64,000 bases of DNA from Emergencia sp. 1XD21-10 (lineage in GTDB: Bacteria > Bacillota > Clostridia > Peptostreptococcales > Anaerovoracaceae): NCBI RefSeq assembly GCF_009936045.1, contig NZ_QWEQ01000005.1, positions 142,201 to 206,200 of the forward strand. Reading direction: 5' to 3'. The position numbers and the translations under genes were made by a program. Each line of letters starts with the position of its first letter. Position 1 is the first letter of the stretch. Positions 24,497 through 34,516 of the stretch are shown piece by piece. The notes under the pieces are model-generated. The model did no database searches and had not been told where the DNA came from. It was given only the letters and a program-made list of their open reading frames with translations.

Positions 24497-25111
24497 TTAT
24501 CTATATGTTCTCTTATTAACGTATTCCACAATTAAGCTTGCAGCCTCTTCTTCTGAAATATAACTGCTGTTGATTGCCAAATTATAGTTGGAGAACTGCC
24601 CCCATTTCTGGCAGGTATGGTAGTTATAGTAGTTTGCACGAGCTTTGTCATAAGTATGCACTGTCTCCTTTGCATCGGCGGCATCAATGCCATAAACATC
24701 GATGCAACGGCGAATTCTGTCTTCCAGTTCCGCATAAACAAAGATATTCGTCACCCCTGGCATATCCTTGAGAATGTAATCAGCACACCTTCCGACGATG
24801 ACGCCTTCACCCTCCTCGCCAATCTGATTAATCACATCAAATTGGGTGATAAAAAGCTTTTCGTTAACGGAAACTGCCTCGCTCATCATGCCCTCACCGA
24901 AGTTCATTGCTGAAGAAAGGCTATACGAGAAGCTACTCTTTGCACGAAGCTCCGCGGTCTCCACAATTTCTCTGGATAATCCACTCTTTTCTACCGCCAT
25001 ATCGATAATCTCCTTATCGTAAAATGGCACGCCCAGTTTCTCCGCAACAAGTCTTCCGATAATGCGCCCACCGCTTCCGTACTCTCTGCTGATTGTAACT
25101 AGTTTCTTCAT
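24497..25111 (-). CDS. Cytidylate kinase-like family protein
   Basis: P-loop nucleotide kinase-like protein of 204 residues. It begins KKLVTISREYGSGGRIIGR, the Walker A-like loop of the family, followed by VPFYDKEIIDMA, a long helical lid and the VIVGRCADYIL segment, with DKARANYYNYHT near the C-terminus. These proteins resemble cytidylate kinase but often occur as uncharacterised paralogues; substrate unknown. The ATG at 25111 (second Met of the ORF) is preceded by a usable AAAGGG site. Confidence 0.85.
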   Translation of the reverse strand: MKKLVTISREYGSGGRIIGRLVAEKLGVPFYDKEIIDMAVEKSGLSREIVETAELRAKSSFSYSLSSAMNFGEGMMSEAVSVNEKLFITQFDVINQIGEEGEGVIVGRCADYILKDMPGVTNIFVYAELEDRIRRCIDVYGIDAADAKETVHTYDKARANYYNYHTCQKWGQFSNYNLAINSSYISEEEAASLIVEYVNKRTYR

Positions 25112-25176
25112 AAAAAACACCCTTTCTGTTCTCTATCCTATCCCTTTGGATACTTCTATTATACCGCAAAAGTGTT

Positions 25177-26181
25177 CTAAAGTGAAGAATAAATTCTCTC
25201 CGCGAAGGCGGCGGCTTTTTCTTCCAGATTTTCCACTTTTAGAATGCTTCCCGGATTATTAGCGGTTTCTACCAGAGCAAAATTTCCCGGTAAAATAAAG
25301 TTCTTGTTGAAATTCATCGCACCAATCACCTGCTCCGCCACAATATCTCCGCCGCTGTAGCCGGATATCACTAGAGCAAAGACTCTTTTCTTTGAGAAGT
25401 CGTGGGTGCGGAACACAGAGGTCAGCCGGTTAATAAAGGCTGTCAGGTTAGCGCTGACCGCATCATTGTAATTAGGGCAAACCATCACCAGCGTATCGCA
25501 TTTAATGATAGCAGGATAAACCTTTTCCACCATGACGCCGCCATAAAAGCAGTCGTCCTTTTCGCCAAAATGCAGACAGGTCTCGTATTTACAGCCGCGG
25601 CAGTCAAGGAGCTGACCGTTTCGCAGAGAAATCTCCTCCACCTCTACATCGTCATCAAAATATCTGCGTACCTTTTCCCAAAGAAGCAGACTGTTGGACG
25701 TCTTCCTGCTGCTAGCGTGAACCATCAACACTTTTTGCGTCTTTTCCCCATGAATTTCGAAAGAAAGAAGCCGCCGCACTAGTTTTTTCACCTGCCCGGC
25801 ATAAGCCTCCGCCAAATCCGTATGATTCACTTTGCTGATAATCTGAAAATTGTATAAGGATCCGGTTGCTTCCACCAGAGGTTTGCCAGGGAAAGTACAG
25901 CCTGCCATGTTTGCAGAAAATACCAGGCGCCGGGCGAGACTTTTGGTAAAAAGCTCTCCGCTGCCGTCCACAATTACTCCTGCACAAGCCCCTGCAAGGC
26001 AGTCCGGCACTTTGCGGAAATACTCCAGCATACGATAGTATTCCAAATTGATACCGGCTTCAGAAAGGCAGACAGCAAAGAGCAGTCTCCTGCCTCTGAG
26101 GTCGGTTCTTTCTAAATCGTCAGCGGTCAGAAGATATTCCGCCTTGACATTTTTAAGTGCTTCCGAAAGCACCTGATCCAT
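25177..26181 (-). CDS. Flavodoxin-fold NAD(P)H-dependent oxidoreductase
   Basis: Residues about 145-330 form an NADPH-dependent FMN reductase domain: MVHASSRKTSNS is the FMN phosphate loop, then CRGCKYETCLHFGEKDDC with a cysteine cluster, and VMVCPNYNDAVSANLTAFINR. The N-terminal 140 residues are an extra domain (RRLLFAVCLSEAGI, GACAGVIVDGSGE) of unknown role. The ATG at 26181 has AAAAGGG; an in-frame TTG at 26238 would add 19 residues. It lies next to an LDH-like gene and the 1589-aa protein gene, all on one strand with short gaps. Confidence 0.8.
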   Translation of the reverse strand: MDQVLSEALKNVKAEYLLTADDLERTDLRGRRLLFAVCLSEAGINLEYYRMLEYFRKVPDCLAGACAGVIVDGSGELFTKSLARRLVFSANMAGCTFPGKPLVEATGSLYNFQIISKVNHTDLAEAYAGQVKKLVRRLLSFEIHGEKTQKVLMVHASSRKTSNSLLLWEKVRRYFDDDVEVEEISLRNGQLLDCRGCKYETCLHFGEKDDCFYGGVMVEKVYPAIIKCDTLVMVCPNYNDAVSANLTAFINRLTSVFRTHDFSKKRVFALVISGYSGGDIVAEQVIGAMNFNKNFILPGNFALVETANNPGSILKVENLEEKAAAFAERIYSSL

Positions 26182-26263
26182 CCGACTTTCCCTTTTAAAT
26201 TCTTTGCAAAACGGTTTAATCACTGTTAGCAAATTCAATCGCCTCTTTTCCTTTTCACATACG

Positions 26264-27247
26264 TCATTTTAAAGTCAACAGATGTCCATATGCCTTTTTA
26301 ATTCGTTCATACAGCGCCTCCGGCAAAGATAAATCCTCGTAGACAGGACCGTCTGCCTCCATACGGTTTTTAATGCCGAGAAAAGCGCCGGTATTCTCAT
26401 CTCCCAGATATAGAGAGCTGTAGTGCCACGCTCCCCGCAAAGTCAGCAGAATAGAGATGGCAGCAGATGAGATAGCAGGCGCGATATACGGCTTAAAGCC
26501 TAGCTCCCGAACCGCTACATTGGCATTCACCGTCAGCGCAGTCAGCTCCTTTGACAGTTCGTCGTCGTAATGCAAAATGCTGTCTGCAATCACCAAATCT
26601 TCTCCGTGAGGTCCGAAAGCGCGCCCCTCTTCTCGATAATGCGCCAGCCTTTGGTCTTTTCCAGCAAAATATAAAGCTCTTGCATTCATGACCCCCAAGC
26701 CGTAGCCCTGGATCTGGGAAGGCGCAAGACCGCTGGAAGTAAGAAATGTCTTGCAAAGTGGATCTACGGGGTCTGATACCACTGCCACCAGTCCTTTGAA
26801 ACCGGTGTCAGCCGCCATTTTTCCGTAGCGACTGATTAGTTCCTTATTTGCTTCAAGCTGTGCCATGCGCACATCGCCTTGACTTCCCAGCGGCGGCACA
26901 CCTTTGCTTGCACAGAAAACAAACACATCACAGTCAAAGAGCTGTTCTTCGGCTACAGGCGCAACCTGCGGCAGCGATCCTGCCTCCTCAAAAGGATAGG
27001 AAATCTGATTCATTTCCATCTCAAGGCGCTGCAGGTTTTCCGCTGAAAGGTCGCAAATACCGATGGACGAAATCACATCACCACCCAGCAGCTTCAGCCC
27101 CAGAAGAACTGTTCTTCCCACGTCGCCGAGAGCCAGAACGTTAACCCGGTGCTTCTTCCCAGGCCTGACCGGTGCGCAGCCGCCTCGCTGCAAGCTGACA
27201 GGGTTCTTCACCCCCGCTTCCTTCCATAAATCTTCAATTCGTTTCAT
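26264..27247 (-). CDS. Lactate/malate dehydrogenase-like protein (divergent)
   Basis: A 327-residue protein of the LDH/MDH superfamily. The nucleotide-binding strand is VNVLALGDVGRTVLLGLKLLGG, followed by IGICDL, CASKGVPPLG and the VVSDPVDPLCKTFL segment where classical enzymes have VVSNPVD. The C-terminal half has FGPHGEDLV in place of the HGDS catalytic His region. The family is clear but the motif changes make the substrate uncertain. The gene is 16 bp downstream of the 1589-aa protein gene and is probably co-transcribed with it. Confidence 0.8.
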   Translation of the reverse strand: MKRIEDLWKEAGVKNPVSLQRGGCAPVRPGKKHRVNVLALGDVGRTVLLGLKLLGGDVISSIGICDLSAENLQRLEMEMNQISYPFEEAGSLPQVAPVAEEQLFDCDVFVFCASKGVPPLGSQGDVRMAQLEANKELISRYGKMAADTGFKGLVAVVSDPVDPLCKTFLTSSGLAPSQIQGYGLGVMNARALYFAGKDQRLAHYREEGRAFGPHGEDLVIADSILHYDDELSKELTALTVNANVAVRELGFKPYIAPAISSAAISILLTLRGAWHYSSLYLGDENTGAFLGIKNRMEADGPVYEDLSLPEALYERIKKAYGHLLTLK

Positions 27248-27263
27248 ATTCTTCCGTTCCTTT

Positions 27264-30200
27264 TTATCCTTTCAGCCGCATACGAATCAGCTTTTCAATA
27301 TCGTTTTCCACATAAGCAGACGGCGCCAGATTTTCATCGTAGCTGATGCCATTTCCAATGTCCGGACGCCGCGGATAGGTGATAACCTCGCCCAGACGTT
27401 TCAGCGTCAGCTTTCTTTCAAAGGTGGCCTGATACTCCTGCTCCAATACCTTCAAAATGTCTCTGGCATTTTCCAGACAGGTCATGGAATAATCGAAGAC
27501 CGCCTCTGTTCCGGCCTTGATAAAGGTAGGCATAGTGTACGGCAAAATCAGATTAATAGATGAATCTGCGTCTTTTGCCATGCTGTCGCCGCCGATAAAC
27601 GGATAACTGTCCCTCTCATTAATCCAAACCTGTAGGCTCGGCAGGAAATATGCACTCTCTGCCTTTCTGTTTCTCACCGCCATTAAATCTCTGCCATTTC
27701 CGGTCATAACACCCACAATAATTTCCTTTACCTCTACCTGATTCTGTTTCAAAATCGGGTCTAAAATATTCATGCGGTAACCTTTGTGCAAAAGATCATC
27801 AATCAGGATAATCGGGCGATTAAAAGACTTGATTGTCTTCGCTTGATTGTCAAGTGCCGCATAATGCTTCATCTCCGCAATATTGAAATGGCTCAAATCG
27901 CTGTCAAAATATTTTTCCGTGTGCAGCGCCTTTGTTACTGTATTCGGCACCACCACGTCCGCCAGCGCCTTTCCAAAAGGCACCGACATGTACGGACCGC
28001 GCTGCCTGTTTTTCGCAGGTTCCACTGGCACGCCGTTGAGCTTAGCAACCTTTCCGATAATCTTGTTGTGCACCGCGCTGGTATTAAAGGAAAGCACCAG
28101 CTGTCCGTGATAAATCCCCGTCAGCACCCGAAGCATTTTGTTATGTGCCTCGTCAAGAGCATGCAGTACCTTAGGATTTTTGTTCAGCGGATTCTTAATC
28201 ACAGTTTCAACATCGCGGAACACCACAATCGGCGAGCGCATGTCTACCGCATAAATCGGCGTCTGGCTGCCCGCTTCTGCAATATTGATAAAGCCTTGCC
28301 TGCGCAGCGCCTCAATAACCCGTGGATTATATCCTGCTTCATCAGCCGGATGATATACCACATATGCAAAGTCTCTCGCCAAAAGCTCCGTTAGAATTTC
28401 TGTAATAAGAATCTGATTTACATTGGAAATCGCCCTTCCCTTCCCTACAAAGAGAGCGCCGATAACTGCAATACCGCCGGTGGCTTTATCTCTGATGTGA
28501 GAAGCGATAGCAGGATCACCAAACTCCGCAAGAAGCTGGCTGGTTTCCACCCTGTGGGCAGCTGCAAATGCCGCCATCTTCTTCTGTCTCACACCGTTTT
28601 CAATATAAAGCGTACGCACGCCTTGCCGCGACAAATATGTCTTGATTCGCTCCATATCGTAGCCACGGGAAATCAAATCCTCTCTGATTCTATCAAGACT
28701 ATCCACATCTCTGTGCTCGTAGCTGCTGATTGTAATCTCCTTTGCCTGCAGCACATGTTTATATGCAGGCTCTCTAAGATAGAGATTTCTGTCGTAAATA
28801 TAATTTTGCGCCACCGTATCAATCAGGTTGGAAATATCCCTGTTGAGGTCAATATTCTCTCTAATTCTGGTGGAACTGATATCTTCGTAGTATTTTTTCA
28901 GCCGCAGGTAAACCACCTCACCAGTAATCGGATAGCCCTTTTCTTCCTCTGCACCCTCCTTCTGCTCACCTGATTCTCTGGCAAAAGCGATGTGATTCAG
29001 GGTGTGAATAGAATCAGTCTCCGGCGGTGCTTTGTAGCAGGAAGCGTTCTTAATCACGTCAGTACCTACTGCAATATAAAGTTCCTTGCCGCAGAAAGTA
29101 TCCTTCAGCACCTTGATATCCTGTGGATTTGCGATATTAACCGGAATATCCTCCGGGAACACATAGATATCCGCCTCGTCAGCCACTGACATATTCATGA
29201 TTTTTCTTCTCTGCAGTCTCGGCTGAGTGTTCTTCGACCATGAAAACTCATCAAGAGCCATATACACCGTAAATCCCATATCACGAATCGTAGTGGCGAC
29301 AGCCTTGTGTCCCAAGCTGAATGGGTCGAAGGTGCCCGGAAAAAATGCCACCTTGCGACTTTGCTGAAAATCAAAATTCCCCGTTTCAATCTGATTTTGA
29401 CCGATATATCTGTAAATGTGATTCAAAACCGCCGCATTATTATAAAAGTCCAATGGGTCTTCCGTCTTTTCAGAAAGCAGCACTGCCAGTTTCTTATAAC
29501 ACTGACAGAAAAGCTCGTTCTTTTCAGCAAGACTCAGCACTTCACTGCCAAAAACTCTGGTGCCAAGAATCCAGAAAGCCTCCTCCGAACAGACATGATT
29601 ATAGCTGGCATAAGCTTTCACCAGCAGATTGAGAAGTCTGAAACGGCGTTTCTCAGAGGTATTACCTTTCTCATAAAAATTCTCTTTATAAACAGAATAG
29701 TGCTCCAACATTACTCCAAGAGTGTTTACCACAGAAGATGCCGTCATTTCATTTCCAGTTTCCAGAATCTTTTGGAGCTCATCGATGGACTCATCCAGTT
29801 CCTTTGGCGGCAAATAGAGCATGATAACACCCAGGTAATCCGGAATGTATTTAGAAAACTGATAATCGCCCAGTTCCAACCCGTTAAACAGTTCTACGGT
29901 CAACTCATTTCTCTGCTCCGGCGGCATTTTTGCAATCATATGAAGCAATCCCTCTCCGGCAGCACGGCGCACCGTCACAGTCTCGCTGACTTTTACCAAA
30001 TTGGAAAGATGCGTCGCTACATGAAGCAGTTTTCCTCTGTCACCGCTGCCTATGGCGTGTTTCAGCATAAAACCAATATTTGCCACCTTTTGAATCCACG
30101 GTGTGCCCGTCTTCAAGTCGTCAAGAAACATGGCTGCAAGCTGCTTATCAAAGTCCTCGTCTTTTGGCAGTTTCATCAGCATTCGCAGGTCAGTGTCATA

Positions 30201-32033
30201 ACGCTCTTCCGTATAGGCGTCAAAATAACAGCGTGCTGCAGAAAGAACGCCGATATCCACGCTCCTGGAAAACCTTCCAAAACTGCCTTTTAGAAAGCTG
30301 CTCATAACGGCAACAAAGCTTTCTGTACACAAACTGCGGTCAATCACTGCCGCCGCATCAAGAAGCACCATGGCGGTGCTTTCCGTATGATTTTCCGTAT
30401 CCTGGTAAAATTTTTCCAGAATGTCAAAATATTTATGCCTGCAAGACGGCTTGCAGTGGTTCACCGTAGCTCTGACGAAGCTGTCCAACGTGTTGGAAAT
30501 CCACTTCTTATGCTGATCCGTCAGCTTATATGAAGGGTTTAAAATCTTCGTCAGATACTGTTCCCAAAGGGTCAGATTGCTGACAAGGAGGTCCGGCAAG
30601 GTGATATCAGTCGGCACTTCTTTCTTGTACTCTTCGCTAAAGCCTGCGACCATGCAGCCCATAATTTCTGCTGCCCGACTTCTGATGTCGCTTTCCTTAT
30701 GAGAAAGCAGTTCATAGAGAAATTTCAGTGTTAAAAGCTTTTGCTTTTCCGTCATATAGGTGGAGTACTCCCCCAAAATACTGATATAGGTTCGCAGATT
30801 CTTCCACTGCTGCTCACTTCTAGCAGCTTCTATGAGGCTGGCAAACTCGCTGTCCTGGTGGAAGCGACTCATCAGCCTGATGTTATGTCCGATGGCAGAA
30901 AACTTCAGTTGGTTGACAATCTCTTCTCCCTCCAAAAGAACAATTTCGCGAACCTTCGGATGCGGCGCTTCTTTCGGCTCTGTCGCAAAATCCTCTGGAA
31001 GTTCTGTCTGCACTCCGTTTTCTTCCATATAATTCTCAAAGTCTTTCAGTTTGTCGTAAACCTTTTGGTAGCGAAGCTTTTTCGCATCGTCCACATTATC
31101 CAGCTTGCCCAAAATCACGTCATAGGCTTCAGCAAGACTGTAAAAATGCACCACTTCCTCGCCTTTTTCATTTCGGCTGCTCTTCACGCGGAAGTCTGCA
31201 TAAATCAAAAGCAACGACTCTACAGACAGGTTTTCAAGCTCCAAATCCCAAGTAGAGTGATTGGCTGCAATATGGCCAATGGTCGGCATATGAAAACGGT
31301 TATAGCACAAATCGGTATAGTAATAATGAAGGTAAGGGATTCTCTTTTCCTCACTTTTGCGGCAGCCGTATTTTCCGATATCGTGGCCTGCCGCCGCACC
31401 GGAAACCAGCGCCAAATCCACAGGCACCCCAGCCTTTGCAAGCTGTCTTGCTGCAAACATGGCGACGTAATGAACCCCGCTGATATGCCCAAGGGTGTTA
31501 AAAGGCGTAATATCAATACCGATACGCATAAACTCATAAACGTATTTACTTTTTACCAGCTTGTGCATGTGGATATATTCCTGGGTATAACCCTTTTCCT
31601 CCACCTCGCTGTCTGTGAGAAACTGCATATCCTTGGTCGGGTCGAAAGGAAGATGCTCCCGCTCAAAGCTATATACGCTGCGAAGAATCTGCAAAAGCCA
31701 GCTTCTTCCATCGTGGTAAAAAGCTGCGCCGTCAGGTTCTCCCATCTCCGGAAATAGCTGGGCAAGAAGATAGCTGTAGCAGTGGCGCAGCCATCCTTCC
31801 TCCGGTTCCTCCGAAAGCTGCGGAATAATCTTTTTTACGGCAGCCAAAACATCTTGCGCATTGCATCGTTTATTTGCGATTCCAATTGCTGCAAGGTCTG
31901 CCGCCATGTGCTTCCACCGCTGTTTCTGCAGATTCTGCTCCATCTCTTTTCGGGAAACTCCGATTTCTTTTAAAAATGCTTTGTCCGTCAAATTCCGGCA
32001 CAATGTTTCGTGGATTAAAACTTCCGTTTTCAT
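27264..32033 (-). CDS. 1589-aa fusion: HD domain, helical repeats, nucleotidyltransferase and phosphoribosyltransferase-like domain
   Basis: A very large cytoplasmic multidomain protein. Residues about 180-330 hold an HD-type phosphohydrolase (GHISGVHY, GHDIGKYG, IGHIAANHST). About 390-880 is helical and repeat-like, resembling HEAT repeats (RAAGEGLLHMIAKM, SSVVNTLGVMLEHY). About 890-1100 is a NadD-like nucleotidyltransferase with GTFDPFSLGH and ISSTRIRENI. About 1120-1300 has GNAT-like character (AYVVYHPADEAGYN). About 1300-1500 contains the PRPP-type loop ILIDDLLHKGYR. NadD makes NAD precursors, and HD proteins such as YqeK are often encoded beside it, so a nucleotide or NAD role is likely but unproven. 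Only the downstream LDH-like gene lies close. Confidence 0.85.
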   Translation of the reverse strand: MKTEVLIHETLCRNLTDKAFLKEIGVSRKEMEQNLQKQRWKHMAADLAAIGIANKRCNAQDVLAAVKKIIPQLSEEPEEGWLRHCYSYLLAQLFPEMGEPDGAAFYHDGRSWLLQILRSVYSFEREHLPFDPTKDMQFLTDSEVEEKGYTQEYIHMHKLVKSKYVYEFMRIGIDITPFNTLGHISGVHYVAMFAARQLAKAGVPVDLALVSGAAAGHDIGKYGCRKSEEKRIPYLHYYYTDLCYNRFHMPTIGHIAANHSTWDLELENLSVESLLLIYADFRVKSSRNEKGEEVVHFYSLAEAYDVILGKLDNVDDAKKLRYQKVYDKLKDFENYMEENGVQTELPEDFATEPKEAPHPKVREIVLLEGEEIVNQLKFSAIGHNIRLMSRFHQDSEFASLIEAARSEQQWKNLRTYISILGEYSTYMTEKQKLLTLKFLYELLSHKESDIRSRAAEIMGCMVAGFSEEYKKEVPTDITLPDLLVSNLTLWEQYLTKILNPSYKLTDQHKKWISNTLDSFVRATVNHCKPSCRHKYFDILEKFYQDTENHTESTAMVLLDAAAVIDRSLCTESFVAVMSSFLKGSFGRFSRSVDIGVLSAARCYFDAYTEERYDTDLRMLMKLPKDEDFDKQLAAMFLDDLKTGTPWIQKVANIGFMLKHAIGSGDRGKLLHVATHLSNLVKVSETVTVRRAAGEGLLHMIAKMPPEQRNELTVELFNGLELGDYQFSKYIPDYLGVIMLYLPPKELDESIDELQKILETGNEMTASSVVNTLGVMLEHYSVYKENFYEKGNTSEKRRFRLLNLLVKAYASYNHVCSEEAFWILGTRVFGSEVLSLAEKNELFCQCYKKLAVLLSEKTEDPLDFYNNAAVLNHIYRYIGQNQIETGNFDFQQSRKVAFFPGTFDPFSLGHKAVATTIRDMGFTVYMALDEFSWSKNTQPRLQRRKIMNMSVADEADIYVFPEDIPVNIANPQDIKVLKDTFCGKELYIAVGTDVIKNASCYKAPPETDSIHTLNHIAFARESGEQKEGAEEEKGYPITGEVVYLRLKKYYEDISSTRIRENIDLNRDISNLIDTVAQNYIYDRNLYLREPAYKHVLQAKEITISSYEHRDVDSLDRIREDLISRGYDMERIKTYLSRQGVRTLYIENGVRQKKMAAFAAAHRVETSQLLAEFGDPAIASHIRDKATGGIAVIGALFVGKGRAISNVNQILITEILTELLARDFAYVVYHPADEAGYNPRVIEALRRQGFINIAEAGSQTPIYAVDMRSPIVVFRDVETVIKNPLNKNPKVLHALDEAHNKMLRVLTGIYHGQLVLSFNTSAVHNKIIGKVAKLNGVPVEPAKNRQRGPYMSVPFGKALADVVVPNTVTKALHTEKYFDSDLSHFNIAEMKHYAALDNQAKTIKSFNRPIILIDDLLHKGYRMNILDPILKQNQVEVKEIIVGVMTGNGRDLMAVRNRKAESAYFLPSLQVWINERDSYPFIGGDSMAKDADSSINLILPYTMPTFIKAGTEAVFDYSMTCLENARDILKVLEQEYQATFERKLTLKRLGEVITYPRRPDIGNGISYDENLAPSAYVENDIEKLIRMRLKG

Positions 32034-32155
32034 AAGCCTTCCCCCTGGATTTGCACATATTATTTCTTATTATATCACGTTATTCAAACCGAGAAAATCC
32101 ATTTTCACATCTGTACGCCTATTTTTCCAAAAAAGCAGCTGAAGCATTTTTTGCT

Positions 32156-32391
32156 TTTGCAGAACTTTACCCTTTATTCATGAAAAAAAAGGAAACCCCT
32201 TCGCTAGGCTAATGTGCATCAGGACAAAATACATGTTCCTCAGAGTTTTTTAAGAAAATGACGAAATAATTATCGATTTCTCTTGAAAAAAACGCTCAAT
32301 CCTTTGTGAATTAGTGTGAAGTACTTATGTAGACGTTATTTTACTTATAACTTTCCTTTTTTTGCGCCTACAAAGGGTGAAGTTCTGCAAA
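32156..32391. repeat. MITE-like element, copy 2
   Basis: A 236-bp noncoding element with the same terminal inverted repeats as the copy at 4017-4264. The left end begins TTTGCAGAACTTTACCCTTT, and the right end read inward begins TTTGCAGAACTTCACCCTTT; both continue into a poly-A/AAAGGAAA block. The interior differs from copy 1 apart from short patches. It lies between the 1589-aa gene and the ABC exporter operon. The remaining 600-bp gap holds only a terminator; a short ORF there looks random. Confidence 0.75.
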
Positions 32392-32599
32392 GTGAAATTT
32401 TCCTTTGGACCCGATGAGAAAACGATTGAGAAAATTAAAAAGCGCTCTAAATTATCGTGTGGGCACAACAAGAAAAAGAACCCTTCATGAATTAAGTAAG
32501 CCAGTTGCTCCTACAAAATTTCTTTCAAATTTCGTTTCTTCTGTACACCGCTTCCAATTCTTTCACAAAATGCTGTCATTTCTTATGCGCATACGAAAA

Positions 32600-32630
32600 C
32601 AGAGACTCTATTCTTTCAATAAAGTCTCTG
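32600..32630. terminator. Terminator of the ABC exporter operon
   Basis: CAGAGACT pairs with AGTCTCTG; TTTT follows on the minus strand and ATCTGTTTTTCT on the plus strand. It lies just beyond the stop of the 620-aa ABC subunit. Confidence 0.75.
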
Positions 32631-32653
32631 ATCTGTTTTTCTAAAATATCCCT

Positions 32654-34516
32654 TTATCCTAGTTCCTCAAACTGGGAGTTATACAAATCAGCATAGAAAC
32701 CGCCGGCTGCCAGCAGCTGGTCGTGATTTCCCTGCTCAATGATGTCGCCTTCCTTCATGACGAGAATCAAATCTGCATTGCGAATGGTAGATAATCTGTG
32801 CGCGATAATAAAGCTGGTTCTGCCTTCCATCAGATTATCCATAGCGCTCTGAATCCGCTCCTCTGTACGAGTATCCACAGAAGACGTCGCCTCGTCTAAA
32901 ATCAGCACCCTGTTATCTGCCAAAATGGCTCTGGCAATGGTAAGCAGCTGTTTTTGTCCCTGTGAAACGTTGGAGGCGTCTTCATTAAGTTCCATTTCGT
33001 AGCCGCCCGGCAGTGTTCTGATAAAGTGATCCGCATGGGCAGCCTTTGCCGCAGCAATAACCTCTTCATCCGTCGCGTCCAGTCTGCCATAGCGAATATT
33101 CTCCATAATCGTCCCTTTAAACAACCAGGTATCCTGTAACACCATACCAAAATAATCACGCAGATTATGTCTGTTGAACGCTCTGATATCGTGTCCATCC
33201 AAGGAAATGGAACCCTCCTGTACATCATAAAACCGCATAAGCAGCTTTACGATGGTAGTCTTGCCCGCACCGGTCGGTCCCACAATGGCGATTTTCTGTC
33301 CTGGCTTTACATCAGCGCTGAAATCCTTGATGATAATCTGCTGCGGGTCGTAGCCGAAACGCACGTGATCAAAGCGCACCGCGCCCTGCGAATCTTTCAG
33401 CTGCACCGGATTTTCAACAGTCTGCTCTTCCTCTTCTTCTGCGAGAAACTCAAAGACACGCTCGGATGCTGCCGTCATAGACTGCACCTGATTGATGACC
33501 TGAGCGATCTGCTGAATCGGCTGCGTGAAATTCTTTACATACTGAATAAATGCCTGAATATCCCCAATTCCGATGGTGCCCTTGATAGCCAGAAGTCCTC
33601 CGGAAATCGCAACACCGGCATAGCCCATATTGCCTACAAACATCATCAGCGGGTGCATGAGTCCTGAAAGAAACTGCGATTTCCAAGCAGATTCGTAAAG
33701 TACATCGTTAGTCTCGTCGAATACCGTAATGGTTTCGTCTTCCTTATTAAACGCCTTAATAACCAAATGACCCGCAAAAGTTTCTTCCACCTGTCCATTG
33801 ATATTGCCCAGATACTTCTGCTGGGTGCGGAAGTGTTTCTGTGAATACTTTACTACCACCGACATCAGGATCGCTGAAATCGGCAGAATCACCAGCGCAA
33901 TCAAAGTCATCAGCGGTGAAATAGATAGCATCATTACCAGCACGCCAATCAGCGTTGCAGTCGATGTAATAATTTGGGTAATGCTCTGATTCAACCCCTG
34001 TCCTAATGTGTCCACATCATTGGTAATGCGGGACAGCACCTCACCGTAGGTTCTGCTTTCAAAATATTTCATCGGCATGCGGTTAATCTTTTCAGAAATC
34101 TCCCTTCTCATGCGGTAACAGATTTTCTGGGTGATGCCGCTCATAATGAAGCCCTGCACAAAGGTAAACACCGAACTTGCGGCATAAAGCCCTAAGGTAA
34201 TCAAAAGGATCTGCAGGATTTTGTCAAAATCAATACCCCCAGTACCTCCGATTTTCCTCATCAGTCCCTCTGCAAGTTCGGTGGTAGCGCGTCCCATGAC
34301 CTTTGGTCCCAGCACGTTGAACACCGTTGAAGCCGCAGCAAAGAGCATAACCACCAGCACGGCAAACTTATATCTGCCGATATATGCGAGGAGCTTTTGA
34401 AAGGAGCCTTTGAAGTCTTTCGCTTTCTCGCCGCCCATCATAGCACCCATCGGTCCGTGTCCGCCAGGTCCTCTGCGCCTAGGCTTAAACTCCCTTGTAT
34501 CATTCTTCACTGTCAT
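32654..34516 (-). CDS. ABC exporter subunit with catalytic Walker B
   Basis: Type IV ABC half-transporter of 620 residues: a basic, glycine-rich N-terminus, six membrane segments (about 45-350) and an ATPase domain. Walker A is GPTGAGKTT, Walker B is RVLILDEATSSVD with the catalytic Glu, and the signature is degenerate (NVSQGQKQ). It pairs with the upstream 786-aa subunit, which has the reverse arrangement, as in heterodimeric exporters of the TM287/288 and BmrCD type. The start overlaps the end of the upstream gene by 17 bp. Likely cargo is drugs or other amphiphiles; unproven. Confidence 0.92.
   Translation of the reverse strand: MTVKNDTREFKPRRRGPGGHGPMGAMMGGEKAKDFKGSFQKLLAYIGRYKFAVLVVMLFAAASTVFNVLGPKVMGRATTELAEGLMRKIGGTGGIDFDKILQILLITLGLYAASSVFTFVQGFIMSGITQKICYRMRREISEKINRMPMKYFESRTYGEVLSRITNDVDTLGQGLNQSITQIITSTATLIGVLVMMLSISPLMTLIALVILPISAILMSVVVKYSQKHFRTQQKYLGNINGQVEETFAGHLVIKAFNKEDETITVFDETNDVLYESAWKSQFLSGLMHPLMMFVGNMGYAGVAISGGLLAIKGTIGIGDIQAFIQYVKNFTQPIQQIAQVINQVQSMTAASERVFEFLAEEEEEQTVENPVQLKDSQGAVRFDHVRFGYDPQQIIIKDFSADVKPGQKIAIVGPTGAGKTTIVKLLMRFYDVQEGSISLDGHDIRAFNRHNLRDYFGMVLQDTWLFKGTIMENIRYGRLDATDEEVIAAAKAAHADHFIRTLPGGYEMELNEDASNVSQGQKQLLTIARAILADNRVLILDEATSSVDTRTEERIQSAMDNLMEGRTSFIIAHRLSTIRNADLILVMKEGDIIEQGNHDQLLAAGGFYADLYNSQFEELG

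Noticed and set aside
32405..32644. Plus-strand ORF of 79 codons in the gap before the ABC operon
   Set aside because: It has no ribosome binding site or family features and runs through the operon terminator.
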